Assembly: GCA_036495715.1 (NCBI GenBank)
Contig: DASXML010000051.1
Span: forward strand, 62,001-126,000
Direction: 5' to 3'
From: Scandinavium sp036495715
GTDB taxonomy: Bacteria > Pseudomonadota > Gammaproteobacteria > Enterobacterales > Enterobacteriaceae
DNA: 64,000 bases
In this document: positions 1-7,962 of the stretch, piece by piece
Numbering within the stretch: the first letter of the stretch is position 1
Layout of the letters: each line of letters starts with the position of its first letter
Notes under the pieces: model-generated
Database searches by the model: none
Told to the model about the DNA's origin: nothing
What the model saw: the letters and a program-made list of their open reading frames with translations, nothing else
Translations under genes and position numbers: made by a program

Positions 1-227
1 AAGAATCTGCAGAACTACAAGATCTGGCGTTTTCATTGAATAAAGAAGCACTTAAATACGATCAAAAGCGCTATTTCACTGAGTCTGACCTTGTTCACTT
101 CGTGCTGGAGAACACGCTGGGTTGTGTGGAAGTCACCCATGGCGGCTACCTTAGCCTTAACCGTGAAAAAATGGCCGAGGTCATCACCGTACTGGAGACA
201 AGAAACGGTGAAAGAGCTGCACGCTGA
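1..227 (+). CDS. hypothetical protein, 5' end outside window
   Basis: An open frame enters from the left edge and ends at TGA 225-227, giving at least 74 residues. A TTG at 36 could be read as a start, but the frame is open all the way to base 3 with protein-like sequence, so the true start is probably upstream of the window. The visible part is mixed alpha/beta and charged, with no signal peptide or membrane segment. I do not recognise the family. Together with the next small gene and the transposon debris it looks like plasmid or island cargo, which is inference from context. Confidence 0.55.
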   Translation, partial: ESAELQDLAFSLNKEALKYDQKRYFTESDLVHFVLENTLGCVEVTHGGYLSLNREKMAEVITVLETRNGERAAR

Positions 228-291
228 CGAACTGCAAAAAGTTTGATCGTAACGGTCGGAGCGCGCTTTATCCCGGAGTTATCCTGAGACT

Positions 292-317
292 ACCCCCGTA
301 GTACATGACGGGGGTTT
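292..317 (+). terminator. hairpin with short T run after the first partial gene
   Basis: Arms ACCCCCGT (292-299) and ACGGGGGT (308-315) are perfect complements around an 8-base loop, followed by TTT. It lies 65 bases after the stop of the first frame. The T run is short, so termination may be weak. The hairpin ends just before a GTG that could start the next gene. Confidence 0.55.
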
Positions 318-345
318 AACAGTGCCCTTCTTTGAGAGCGATGGA

Positions 346-672
346 ATGAAGAGACGTAAACTCGATAAATGGCTTAAAAAATTCGAAGAGAAACACGGCG
401 TAACAGCTGGCGATCCAAATGTCGTTGGCTATGCCCTGTTCAACAAGGAAAAACGTGCATTCGTGAGCCTCACTGATGGTGATTACGAACCGACAGACAT
501 TTACACAGGCGATCTTGACGATGCCTTCCTGACTGACAACATGGGTGATGCCTTCAGTGTCATGATGGAACTGGAAGATTACGACAACATCAGCATTGTT
601 CCGGTGATTTATAACGAGCTGTTTGGGATGACGGTGAAACCCGGCTCATTAGACACACATAATCAAGGTTGA
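346..672 (+). CDS. hypothetical protein, about 108 aa
   Basis: The frame is open from GTG 322, but I prefer ATG 346. It has GAGAG six bases upstream, whereas the GTG sits against the preceding terminator hairpin. The protein begins with a lysine-rich helix (KRRKLDKWLKKFEEKHG) and continues into an acidic beta/alpha region rich in Asp and Tyr. It has no signal peptide and no transmembrane segment. I do not recognise the family. Its size, composition and position next to transposon remnants suggest mobile-element cargo, but no function can be assigned. Confidence 0.5.
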   Translation: MKRRKLDKWLKKFEEKHGVTAGDPNVVGYALFNKEKRAFVSLTDGDYEPTDIYTGDLDDAFLTDNMGDAFSVMMELEDYDNISIVPVIYNELFGMTVKPGSLDTHNQG

Positions 673-695
673 ATGGATTTGGTTCGCACAATGAC

Positions 696-754
696 GTTAT
701 GTGTAAATAGGCCGCTGCGGTGCTCGATTCTCGCAGCGGCCTATTCAACATAAC
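696..754. repeat. 59-bp imperfect palindrome
   Basis: The core arms (13 bases each, 707-719 and 732-744) pair perfectly around a 12-base loop. Outer arms GTTATGT (696-702) and ACATAAC (748-754) extend the symmetry. There is no T run on either strand, so it is not a simple terminator. It sits between the small hypothetical gene and the transposase and could be a transposon-end or recombination structure. Confidence 0.5.
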
Positions 755-855
755 GCGTGCTACATTATGCGTACCAATATTGTAACAGCAAAGTTGTAAT
801 GTCCGCCTATGGCTAAGTTAAGATGTCCGGCGTGTATAATCAAGTAAGGATTACC

Positions 856-1635
856 ATGACGGCTCTCGCAGCGGAGTTTTTCACTTTGGATGAAGTTAAC
901 CGACTCAAGATTATTCAGGACGTCATCGACCGGCGTCTGACAACACAGATGGCAGCGCAGCGGCTTGGGATATCCGACCGTCAGTGTCGCCGTCTTCTTG
1001 CGCGTTATCGTGAAGATGGTCCACTTGGCATGACCAGCCGTCGCCGTGGTAAAGCAAGCAACCATCAGTTGCCTCAGGGACTGGCCGCATACGCGCTGAA
1101 TATTATTCGCGAACGCTATAACGATTTCGGGCCGACGCTGGCCTGTGAAAAACTGTCTGAGGTTCATGGAGTTCATCTTTCAAAAGAAACAGTTCGCAAA
1201 CTCATGACTCAGGCCAGTCTTTGGGTCCCACGCAAGTACGACAAAGTGCTTTACCTGATTGAAGACAGCGAATTCAGTCGTCGGGCGATTGGAAAATACA
1301 TCGATGTCTGGCATTACCCTGACGGACATAAAGAGCTCCGGCTTAATGGCGTATCACTTCCCTACTCCACCTATGACAAGCTTTCTGAAATCGATCAGGG
1401 GGCCATTGTGGACAACAAACGTCTGGGGCGGGCTCTGGAAATGGCGCAACTGGTTCAGGCCGAGCGCGATAACAACCGGTCCCAGTCCGTGCCAGCTGGA
1501 GATGGCCCTTCACGCAGGCGTAAAGCGCCTACGACGAAGAAATCCCAGCGTTCCCTGGATCAGGACGATATGTTCAATGCACTGGTGAAACTTCAGTCAC
1601 GCTCTGAAGAAATATTTGGGAAAAAGCAAATTTAA
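856..1635 (+). pseudogene. ISNCY-family (ISKpn21-like) transposase, internal in-frame deletion
   Basis: The N-terminal part has the family's helix-turn-helix (AAQRLGISDRQCRRL), the RRRGKASNHQLPQGL linker and the GPTLACEKLSE-VHLSKETVRKLM segment. The C-terminal part has the usual YDKVLYLIEDSEFSRRAIGKY and PSRRRK segments. Between ASLWVP and RKYDKVL, near base 1230, the whole DDE catalytic core is missing: roughly 200 residues judged from the usual length of the family. The frame is preserved, so a 259-residue catalytically dead protein could be made. I chose ATG 856, preceded by TAAGGA, over the in-frame ATG at 823. It may still bind element ends, but no terminal inverted repeats could be identified. 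Confidence 0.85.
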
Positions 1636-1659
1636 ACCCCTGAATTATATCAGGGGTTT
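1634..1659 (+). terminator. terminator of the deleted transposase
   Basis: Arms AAACCCCTGA (1634-1643) and TCAGGGGTTT (1650-1659) are perfectly complementary around ATTATA. The left arm overlaps the transposase stop codon. A and T flanks make it potentially bidirectional, so it could also serve the arsH remnant reading the other way. Confidence 0.65.
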
Positions 1660-1666
1660 CCTGCCG

Positions 1667-2044
1667 TCAGATTTTTTCCTGATTGACCCGTGCGGAGAGT
1701 TCCTGATGGCTTTCTTTCCTTTCGCTGTAGCGGTCGGCAAGATAACCTGCGTGTCCTTTCAGGAGTAAGGTAATTTTGAATAATTCTTCTGTAACGTCCA
1801 CAATCCGGTCATACCAGGCTGAAGGTTTCATGCGTCCTTCTCCATCAAATTCCTGCCATGCCTTTGGCACTGACGATTGGTTCGGAATGGTGCACATACG
1901 CATCCAGCGGCCAAGTATCCGCATCTGATTTACCGTATTAAATGACTGCGAGCCGCCGCAAACCTGCATTACGGCCAGTGTTTTGCCCTGGGACGGACGA
2001 ACAGCATCTTCACTCAAGGGAACCCGTGCGTACCCAATTAGCAT
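1667..2044 (-). pseudogene. arsH: arsH 3' fragment fused to a recombinase-like start
   Basis: About 118 residues match the C-terminal half of ArsH, the NADPH-dependent FMN reductase of arsenic operons (VPLSxxxVRPSQGKTLAVMQV, GGSQSFN, MRMCTIPNQSSV, DRYSERKESHQELS). The FMN-binding N-terminal half is absent. The first seven residues, MLIGYAR, are instead those that typically open Tn3-type resolvases and DNA invertases. The frame is therefore probably a recombination scar between a recombinase gene start and arsH. No arsR, arsB or arsC lies next to it. A stable functional product is unlikely, because the flavodoxin-like fold needs the missing half. Confidence 0.75.
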
Positions 2045-2248
2045 GGTATCAATTCCAGTAAGTCACCTGATTTGAGTATAGATGGAAAATGAATACTGGA
2101 ATGAGATGGTGTAATCCTGCATCGCGGGTTGCAGACCACTAAATAATGAGGCGACGATGGGTCCACAAAACGGTCGTTTTATGGAAAATAAGTGTAGCGG
2201 CATTCAGAAGCAGAAGATCCCATTACATGAGATCTCCCGCCCAGGTAT

Positions 2249-2458
2249 TTAATTGCTCAGTTCTGCTGTCATATATACCCGGTTTTTATACAGGGCACTG
2301 ACGATTTTATAGGACGCATTTTCACTGGCTGCCTGTTGAGCCACTTTGGCCTCTGCACCTTCGAGCGTCGAATCGGTCACACTGACAGTTTTGGCGAAGA
2401 CGTTAGCACTCATAAAAGCAAGGGCAGATATTAACGCAATACGTTTAGCTGAAAACAT
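2249..2458 (-). CDS. DUF1471 (YdgH/BhsA/McbA-type) periplasmic protein
   Basis: This 69-residue protein has a clear signal peptide (about residues 1-22, cleavage after VFA). A single DUF1471 domain follows, with the pattern EAKVAQQAASENASYKIVSA and a final MTAELSN strand. Members such as BhsA and McbA are small periplasmic or outer-membrane-associated proteins tied to stress and biofilm responses. The exact role of this one is unknown. It is transcribed alone, opposite to the transposase, and has no obvious partner. Confidence 0.75.
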   Translation of the reverse strand: MFSAKRIALISALAFMSANVFAKTVSVTDSTLEGAEAKVAQQAASENASYKIVSALYKNRVYMTAELSN

Positions 2459-2580
2459 GGAATAACCTCACAACATTATGATGACATGCATACCAGACCG
2501 CTTCCGTTATTCACGAAAGTGGCTGGTATGGCATATATTATTTCAGGAAATAATCACTAAGTGGCTACAGATTTGGGTAA

Positions 2581-3321
2581 TTAGAATTCTTGGCAAGTTG
2601 GACGCAAAACAATTTCGTTGATATCAACATCAGAAGGCTGTTCGATGGCATAGGCGATCGCTCTTGCAACTGAATCAGCAGAAATAGCTTGTTTATAGAA
2701 GTCGATGACGAAGTTTGAACTGTCCTGGTCAGAACTCCCCAACTTCAACTCACTGTCGATGGCTCCAGGACAGATAGTGGTTGTGCGAATATGCGCCCCC
2801 ACTTCATGACGCAGACCCTCAGAGATAGCCTTAACAGCAAATTTGGTGCCGCTATACACCGTGCCGCCAGGGCTGAATACCTTGATACCTGCAACCGACG
2901 CCAGATTAATGAAATGACCGGATTGCTGCTTTTCGAAGACTGGAAGGGCTGCCGCAATACCATAAAGAACGCCTTTGATGTTGATATCAATCATGCGATC
3001 CCACTCGTCGGTTTTGGCAAGGCTTAGTGGAGCTATCGACATCAGGCCCGCGTTATTCACCATCACATCAACACGGCCAAAAGCTTCAATGGCTTTGTCG
3101 ATAATATTCTGGACATCTGCTTTACGTGTCACATCAGCTTCAACAGCAATAGCTTTGCCACCGTCAGCAATAATTTGGGCAGCCAGCTGATCAAGACGCT
3201 CCTTGCGGCGAGCAGACAGCACCAGAATAGCCCCTTTCTTTGCCAGATTCAGGGCTGTAGCTTCACCCAGTCCACTGCTCGCACCTGTAATGACGACAAC
3301 TTTTTTATCGATATTATTCAT
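2581..3321 (-). CDS. SDR-family NAD(P)-dependent oxidoreductase
   Basis: This 246-residue classical short-chain dehydrogenase has the cofactor motif TGASSGLG (residues 12-19), NNAG near residue 90 and the catalytic YSGTK near residue 155. The sequence ARRKERL after strand 2 suggests NADP preference. Length is typical for classical SDRs and there is no signal peptide, so it is cytosolic. The substrate is unknown. It is divergent from a LysR gene at 3458, a common layout in which the regulator controls the enzyme. The nearby MDR oxidoreductases suggest a shared role in handling reactive carbonyls or quinones, which is inference. Confidence 0.85.
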   Translation of the reverse strand: MNNIDKKVVVITGASSGLGEATALNLAKKGAILVLSARRKERLDQLAAQIIADGGKAIAVEADVTRKADVQNIIDKAIEAFGRVDVMVNNAGLMSIAPLSLAKTDEWDRMIDINIKGVLYGIAAALPVFEKQQSGHFINLASVAGIKVFSPGGTVYSGTKFAVKAISEGLRHEVGAHIRTTTICPGAIDSELKLGSSDQDSSNFVIDFYKQAISADSVARAIAYAIEQPSDVDINEIVLRPTCQEF

Positions 3322-3457
3322 TGTATTAGCCTCTGAAATGAATGATTACTCTCTGAACGGGGTTAAGTATCGCAGCGCGAAATGGCATAATAAATGGAAA
3401 TTAATACCTTTCAGAATTCCTAAATGTGGAATCACAAAGCCTCAAGGAACTGCTACG

Positions 3458-4357
3458 ATGCAAAACAAACTGGAGATGCTGCGTATTTTTTGCGTGGCTG
3501 CCGAATCACGAAATTTTAAAGAGGCGGCGACATTACTGGGGATTTCACCCCAGGCTGTCACCCGGGCAGTAAAGGAACTTGAAGAGCAACGGGGAGAGAT
3601 TTTATTTTACCGGAGTACCCGACAAATAAAGATAACCGCAGATGGGGAACGTCTTGCAAAACAGGCGCGCCTGGCAGTCGACTCTCTCGATTCACTGTTA
3701 GTAAAAGGCATTAAGGATAAAACTGATGAAATGCGGGGGACTGTGAGATTAACCGTGTCTTCGGTATTAGGCCGAAAGCTGGTTGTTCCTGCACTGGCTG
3801 AATTTGCGCGTCAGTATCCGGATATCGTGGTGGACTGTGTGCTGACCGACTCGCACAGCGATGTGATCGATGAACGTATCGATATTGGTATCCGTTTTGG
3901 ATTTTTACCTGATAACCGATATGTGGCTCGTGAACTGGCAAAAATTCATTTTTACCCTGTCGGTACGCCAGAATTAATTGATAAGGTTGGAATGCCTGCC
4001 AGCATCGCTGAACTGGATTCCTATCCTCTGACGGCATTATTCGACCATAAGACTGGTCGCTATTGGCCCTGGACGTTTACCGAAAGCCGCAGCTTCATCC
4101 CATCGAAACCTCGCTTTATTGCCGATGATCTTGAGGCTGAGTTTCAGGCTATTCTGGCCGGTGTTGGATTTGGGCATATGCCAGGATTTTTAGTTCTGCC
4201 GTGGCTTAAAAGTGGCAAGCTTATTCAGATACTGACCGAGGAGACGTCACCAGTCTGGCGGTTATACCTTTACCGCCCTCAGCGTGGGCCAACACCACTG
4301 AGGATCAGAGCGCTGTTTGACTATCTTGTAGACGTGCTGGGTGAACTGGAAACCTGA
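3458..4357 (+). CDS. LysR-family transcriptional regulator
   Basis: This 299-residue protein has the N-terminal winged helix (KLEMLRIFCVAAESRNFKEA, then LGISPQAVTRAVKELE) and a type-2 periplasmic-binding-like effector domain from about residue 90. The frame is open upstream to 3203, but ATG 3458 has AAGGA nine bases before it and matches the usual LysR start; the longer version would overlap the divergent SDR. It probably controls the SDR at 2581-3321 from the shared intergenic region. The effector is unknown. Confidence 0.85.
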   Translation: MQNKLEMLRIFCVAAESRNFKEAATLLGISPQAVTRAVKELEEQRGEILFYRSTRQIKITADGERLAKQARLAVDSLDSLLVKGIKDKTDEMRGTVRLTVSSVLGRKLVVPALAEFARQYPDIVVDCVLTDSHSDVIDERIDIGIRFGFLPDNRYVARELAKIHFYPVGTPELIDKVGMPASIAELDSYPLTALFDHKTGRYWPWTFTESRSFIPSKPRFIADDLEAEFQAILAGVGFGHMPGFLVLPWLKSGKLIQILTEETSPVWRLYLYRPQRGPTPLRIRALFDYLVDVLGELET

Positions 4358-4379
4358 CCCGAAAGAGGGTCAGGTCTAT

Positions 4380-5401
4380 TCAGACAGGATCAATCCTGAC
4401 AATGATTTTGCCAAGTTGTTGGTTTGACTCGAGATACTGGTGTGCTTCCCGCAACTCTTCAAATTTAAAGCATTTATCTATCTGTGGCTTCAGGAAACCA
4501 GCCCCCATACCGCTCAGGATAAAACGCTTCGCTTTCTCCCGGATGGATGGATCATTCAACACTTCCAGAAAGAGGAAGCCCCGCATAGTGAGACTCTTAC
4601 GTAATGCGAGTCGCAGAGGAAAAGGCGTTACATCAGGACTCAGCGCACCATGTATGATCATACGCCCTTTTGCGGACATGGCCTGCGCGATATGTTCAAT
4701 CTGCGGTCCACCAACAGCATCAAACGCGACATCAAGATGCTCGCCCCCTAACCGCGAAACAATCGCCTGATAGAGGTCAGGTTCATCTTCGCTGGCTACG
4801 ACATCTTTCACACCTAAGGCAAGCAGACGTTCCTTTTTCTCCACCGTCAGGGTGCTGGCAATAACTCTGGCACCCGCCGCTTCTGCAATCTGAACAGCAC
4901 CAGACCAACACTACTTGATGCGGCAGTGACCAGCACGGACGCACCCTTTGTCACTTCCCCGGCATGCATGATCCCTCCCCAGGCGGTAAGATATTGCATC
5001 CACACCGACGAGGCTTCCTCCCAGCTAAGGCTATCAGGTTTATGTACAATATAGCTTTCAGGGATCAGCAGTTTATCCGCGCAGGTGCCAAAGCGCGCCA
5101 GGCTGTCAGAAGGCAGCACTGAAACATTATCTCCAGCAGAGAACTGCTTAACACCTTCGCCCGTAGCCAGCACCACGCCAGCACCTTCGTAACCAAGACG
5201 AGAGGGAAACACGGCCTTCTCGATGTAAGTACCTCGTCTGAACATGGTGTCTGCCCGGTTCAGACCGATGGCTTTCATCTGAATAAGCACCTCACCTGCT
5301 GCCGGTAAGGCAACAGGCAGGTTTTCGAGTTCAAGGACGTCGGCTTCTCCGGTGCAGTTAAAGCGCCATGTTCTCGCCATCAGGCCGTTAAATGACATCA
5401 A
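4380..5401 (-). pseudogene. MDR zinc-type/quinone oxidoreductase, frameshifted
   Basis: Two frames together make one MDR protein. The first (5401 or 5380 down to 4847) carries the GroES-like half and the start of the cofactor domain (VTAASSSVGLV). The second (down to 4380) carries the rest (VEKKERLLALG, FDAVGGPQIEHIA, YLESNQQLGKIIV). One base is missing near 4898-4903; restoring it joins GLV to AVQIAEAAGARVIAS and on into VEKKER. The likely start is ATG 5380 (MARTWRFN), eight bases after the stop of the upstream MDR gene, although ATG 5401 is also open. The closest relative in view is the intact gene at 6822-7814. A sequencing error is possible. Confidence 0.8.
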
Positions 5402-6383
5402 TCACAACCTTGATGGAGGCTGAACCATCCTGAACTGCGTGGTGGGCATCAATGGCCTGGTCGAGGGCAAAATGGCGAGCATCGACGACCGGGCGAATTT
5501 TGCCTTCTTCAACCAAACGGGTCGCAGTTTTCAGAACGTCACCGTGATGCGCCCTACGTTCACCTGTGAGCATTGGCAGAAGAATGAAGACACCCGACAG
5601 GGTAGCGCAACGCAGGGATGACGTTGCCAGATTATGGTCACCAAATGCTGCACAACTGGTGATATGGCCGTAATAGCGCGTCATGGAAAGTGAAGCATCG
5701 AGAACAGGGCCACCAACAGTATCGTAAACGATATCAAAACCTTCACCATCGGTGCATTTCTCAATGATGTCCTGCGCGGAAACTTTTGTGTAATCCAGTG
5801 GAGTAGCACCCAGCTTCGTAATCAGCTCCTGATCTGCCGTACCTCCGGTCGCCGACACTTTTGCACCGAGTGCAGCAGCCAGTTGGACAACCATGTTACC
5901 TACACCACCGGCACCACCCTGAACCAGCACATGCTGACCAGCCTGCACATTAGCGTTATCGACAAGACCAGACCATGCCGTGAGGAACGTTAACGGCAGG
6001 GCTGCGGCTTCGCGCATGGAAAGGTTGCGGGGTTTGATGGCAAGCAGGTCCGCATCCGCAGCAATGAACTCAGCCAGTGATCCCTGAAGGCCGCGAACGC
6101 CACCGGTCAGGCCGTAGACTTCATCTCCAACACTGAATCGGGTTACGCCTTCACCGACAGCAACCACTTCTCCTGCCATATCAGTACCCTGCACAGCCGG
6201 AAGCTGAGGCATGGCATACGGAGCTTCTCCAAGACGAATTTTATAATCAATCGGGTTTACGCCGCTGGCATGGACACGCACTAAAACCTGACCGGCCTGT
6301 GGCTGTGGCACCGGGAGTTCTTTACGGGCAAATATATCATCACCGAAATTTTCGAGTACGAGAGCAGTCATTGTCTGGTTCAT
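5388..6383 (-). CDS. MDR-family NADP-dependent (quinone) oxidoreductase
   Basis: This 331-residue protein has a GroES-like N-terminal domain (GVNPIDYKIRLG, GTDMAGEVVAVGEGV, GDEVYGL) and a Rossmann domain with GGAGGVGNMVVQLA near residue 155 and FDIVYDTVGG. The structural and catalytic zinc ligands of alcohol dehydrogenases are absent, as in quinone oxidoreductase and enone reductase relatives. It leads a two-gene unit whose second gene is frameshifted. A truncated, diverged copy of this gene and its promoter lies at 15831-16310. Promoter-side similarity between the copies includes ATCCAATTAATGGCA. Confidence 0.85.
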   Translation of the reverse strand: MNQTMTALVLENFGDDIFARKELPVPQPQAGQVLVRVHASGVNPIDYKIRLGEAPYAMPQLPAVQGTDMAGEVVAVGEGVTRFSVGDEVYGLTGGVRGLQGSLAEFIAADADLLAIKPRNLSMREAAALPLTFLTAWSGLVDNANVQAGQHVLVQGGAGGVGNMVVQLAAALGAKVSATGGTADQELITKLGATPLDYTKVSAQDIIEKCTDGEGFDIVYDTVGGPVLDASLSMTRYYGHITSCAAFGDHNLATSSLRCATLSGVFILLPMLTGERRAHHGDVLKTATRLVEEGKIRPVVDARHFALDQAIDAHHAVQDGSASIKVVIDVI

Positions 6384-6561
6384 GTGTATTCCTGTTATGT
6401 AATTGGGGGACGGACAGAAGATAACAGGAACAAATCATCCAATTAATGGCACAGTATGGATTTGATAATTCCATAATTTACACCAATAAAATCCTGTGCT
6501 CAGAATGGCTTCCTCAATCAAAGCTGGTCTGTCGTTGGGGTAGTCCGACTTGTTTTCAGTT

Positions 6562-6712
6562 AATGTGGGTTTGTGAAAATGGAATGCAGGTCGAGAGGTA
6601 TAAATGCAGGCTCATTTGCATGTATTGTGGGTTTGAGAGCAGCGCTGGTTGCAGCTAATGTGGGCTGATAATGAGTGGTAAATGCAGGTTTGAGCATTTA
6701 TAAACGCAGGTC
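6562..6712. repeat. array of about seven degenerate 11-bp repeats, ~21-bp spacing
   Basis: Copies of a motif close to AATGYRGGTTTG start at 6562, 6583, 6603, 6624, 6657, 6681 and 6703, with a poorer half copy near 6645. Most steps are 20-24 bases, about two helical turns, so all copies face the same side of the DNA. The array fills the gap between two genes that both read leftwards. Regular phasing fits iteron-like or operator-like protein binding sites. No coding frame persists through it. Confidence 0.5.
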
Positions 6713-6754
6713 GCTACAGTTATGGGGCCATCAATATCATGTCAACTCCCGGAC

Positions 6755-6780
6755 TCACAGGCGGCCAGAACCGCCTGTGA
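6755..6780. terminator. perfect hairpin downstream of the 6822-7814 gene
   Basis: Arms TCACAGGCGG and CCGCCTGTGA pair perfectly around CCAGAA. It follows the stop of the leftward MDR gene by about 40 bases. There is no T run, so it may stabilise the 3' end of the transcript rather than terminate it. Confidence 0.4.
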
Positions 6781-6821
6781 CCAACGCAAGCAATAAGATT
6801 GATCTGGGTTGGCTAGAATGC

Positions 6822-7814
6822 TTAATCTACCGTGACTACAATTTTACCGAACTGTGCATTGGACTCAAGATAACGGTGAGCTTCAACTATTTCTTCCAGT
6901 TTGAATGTTTTCGCAATATGGGGGCGGAAGTGACCGGCACGTAAACCATCAATAATGAACGCTTTCGCACGTTCAAGCTTGGCATCATCTGAAGTCACTT
7001 CAATAAACTCAAAACCACGAATAGTTGTGTGTTTACCCAGTACATGCAGAACCGGAACCGGTGTGGTGTCGTGGCTCAGCGCGCCATAAATAAATACGAA
7101 AGCATCCTTACCGGTCGCCTTGACGATGCTCTCGAAGTCAGGTCCGCCAACTGGATCAAAAACAACCCTGGCTCCTCGTCCTTCAGTGATACGCATCACT
7201 TCGGCAGTGATATCTGCCTGGCCGTATTCCAGAATGTGTGTTGCACCGGCCGCTTTCAGTTCAGCTATTTTCTCTGCTTTACGAACGATAGCAATCGGTG
7301 TTGCACCGACGTGAAGAGCAATCTGCATAGCAGCCAAAGCAACACTGCTCGCTGCGGCAGGTAAAATAACGAAATCACCCTTACCCAATTTTGCTATGTC
7401 GATTAATGCTCCCCAGGCGGTGACAAATGGCATCCAGGTTACAGCAGCCAGTGACCAGTCGAGCCCTTCTGGATTTTTGACAACGGCGCGAGCTGGGGCA
7501 ACAACAAGGTCACCATATAACCCATATTCACCAAACATAAACGCAGGAATGACACTGACTGCATCACCAATAGCGAAGCCTTCGACACCTGCTCCGATAG
7601 CGTCAATTGTGCCCGCAGCCTCATAACCCAGTTTCGCTGGGAATGTGGGCTCAATAACGTAACGTCCTGAACGATACATACTTTCAGCGCGGTTCAGGCC
7701 CAGTGCATGAACTCTGATACGTACTTCCCCGGCTTTAGGTTCAGGGGTTGGGACCTCATCAATCTTGAGAACTTCAGGGCCACCGGTCTGATAAAAATGA
7801 ACAACGCGTGCCAT
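6822..7814 (-). CDS. MDR-family zinc-type alcohol dehydrogenase-like oxidoreductase
   Basis: This 330-residue protein has the GroES-like domain (GLNRAESMYRSGRY, LGYEAAGTIDAIGAGV) and a Rossmann domain with VVFDPVGG. The usual AxxGxxG cofactor loop reads PAAASSVALA, the same variant as in the frameshifted paralogue (AASSSVG). The C-terminal HRYLESNAQFGKIVVTVD closely matches that paralogue too. It is divergent from an HxlR regulator at 7963, a common arrangement for electrophile- or quinone-responsive reductases. The substrate is not known. Confidence 0.85.
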   Translation of the reverse strand: MARVVHFYQTGGPEVLKIDEVPTPEPKAGEVRIRVHALGLNRAESMYRSGRYVIEPTFPAKLGYEAAGTIDAIGAGVEGFAIGDAVSVIPAFMFGEYGLYGDLVVAPARAVVKNPEGLDWSLAAVTWMPFVTAWGALIDIAKLGKGDFVILPAAASSVALAAMQIALHVGATPIAIVRKAEKIAELKAAGATHILEYGQADITAEVMRITEGRGARVVFDPVGGPDFESIVKATGKDAFVFIYGALSHDTTPVPVLHVLGKHTTIRGFEFIEVTSDDAKLERAKAFIIDGLRAGHFRPHIAKTFKLEEIVEAHRYLESNAQFGKIVVTVD

Positions 7815-7908
7815 ATCGCACTCCTTTCAAGTTGAGCCTGACTTAATTGCCAGAACATGAGTGCAATTATTGATGTTTATCGTAAAATAACAATACTACA
7901 ATCTTTTA

Positions 7909-7934
7909 CACATACTACCCAAAAGTATAGTGTG
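7909..7934. promoter_or_regulatory. imperfect dyad, possible HxlR operator
   Basis: CACATACTAC and GTATAGTGTG form a dyad (7 of 10 pairs) around CCAAAA in the gap between the divergent MDR and HxlR genes. HxlR proteins bind such dyads as dimers, and this one sits 28 bases upstream of the regulator's start. The assignment rests on position and symmetry. Confidence 0.4.
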
Positions 7935-7962
7935 AATGTTAAATGATAAATCCGGAGACAAT

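Noticed and set aside
696..754. Palindrome considered as an integron attC site
   Set aside because: attC sites start with RYYYAAC and end with GTTRRRY; here the outer ends are the other way round and no integrase is present.
760..1176. 138-codon frame on the minus strand
   Set aside because: It lies antisense to the well-recognised transposase N-terminus and has no ribosome site or domain.
6446..6944. Two plus-strand frames over the repeat array and MDR gene end
   Set aside because: No family match or ribosome site; the second runs antisense into a real gene.
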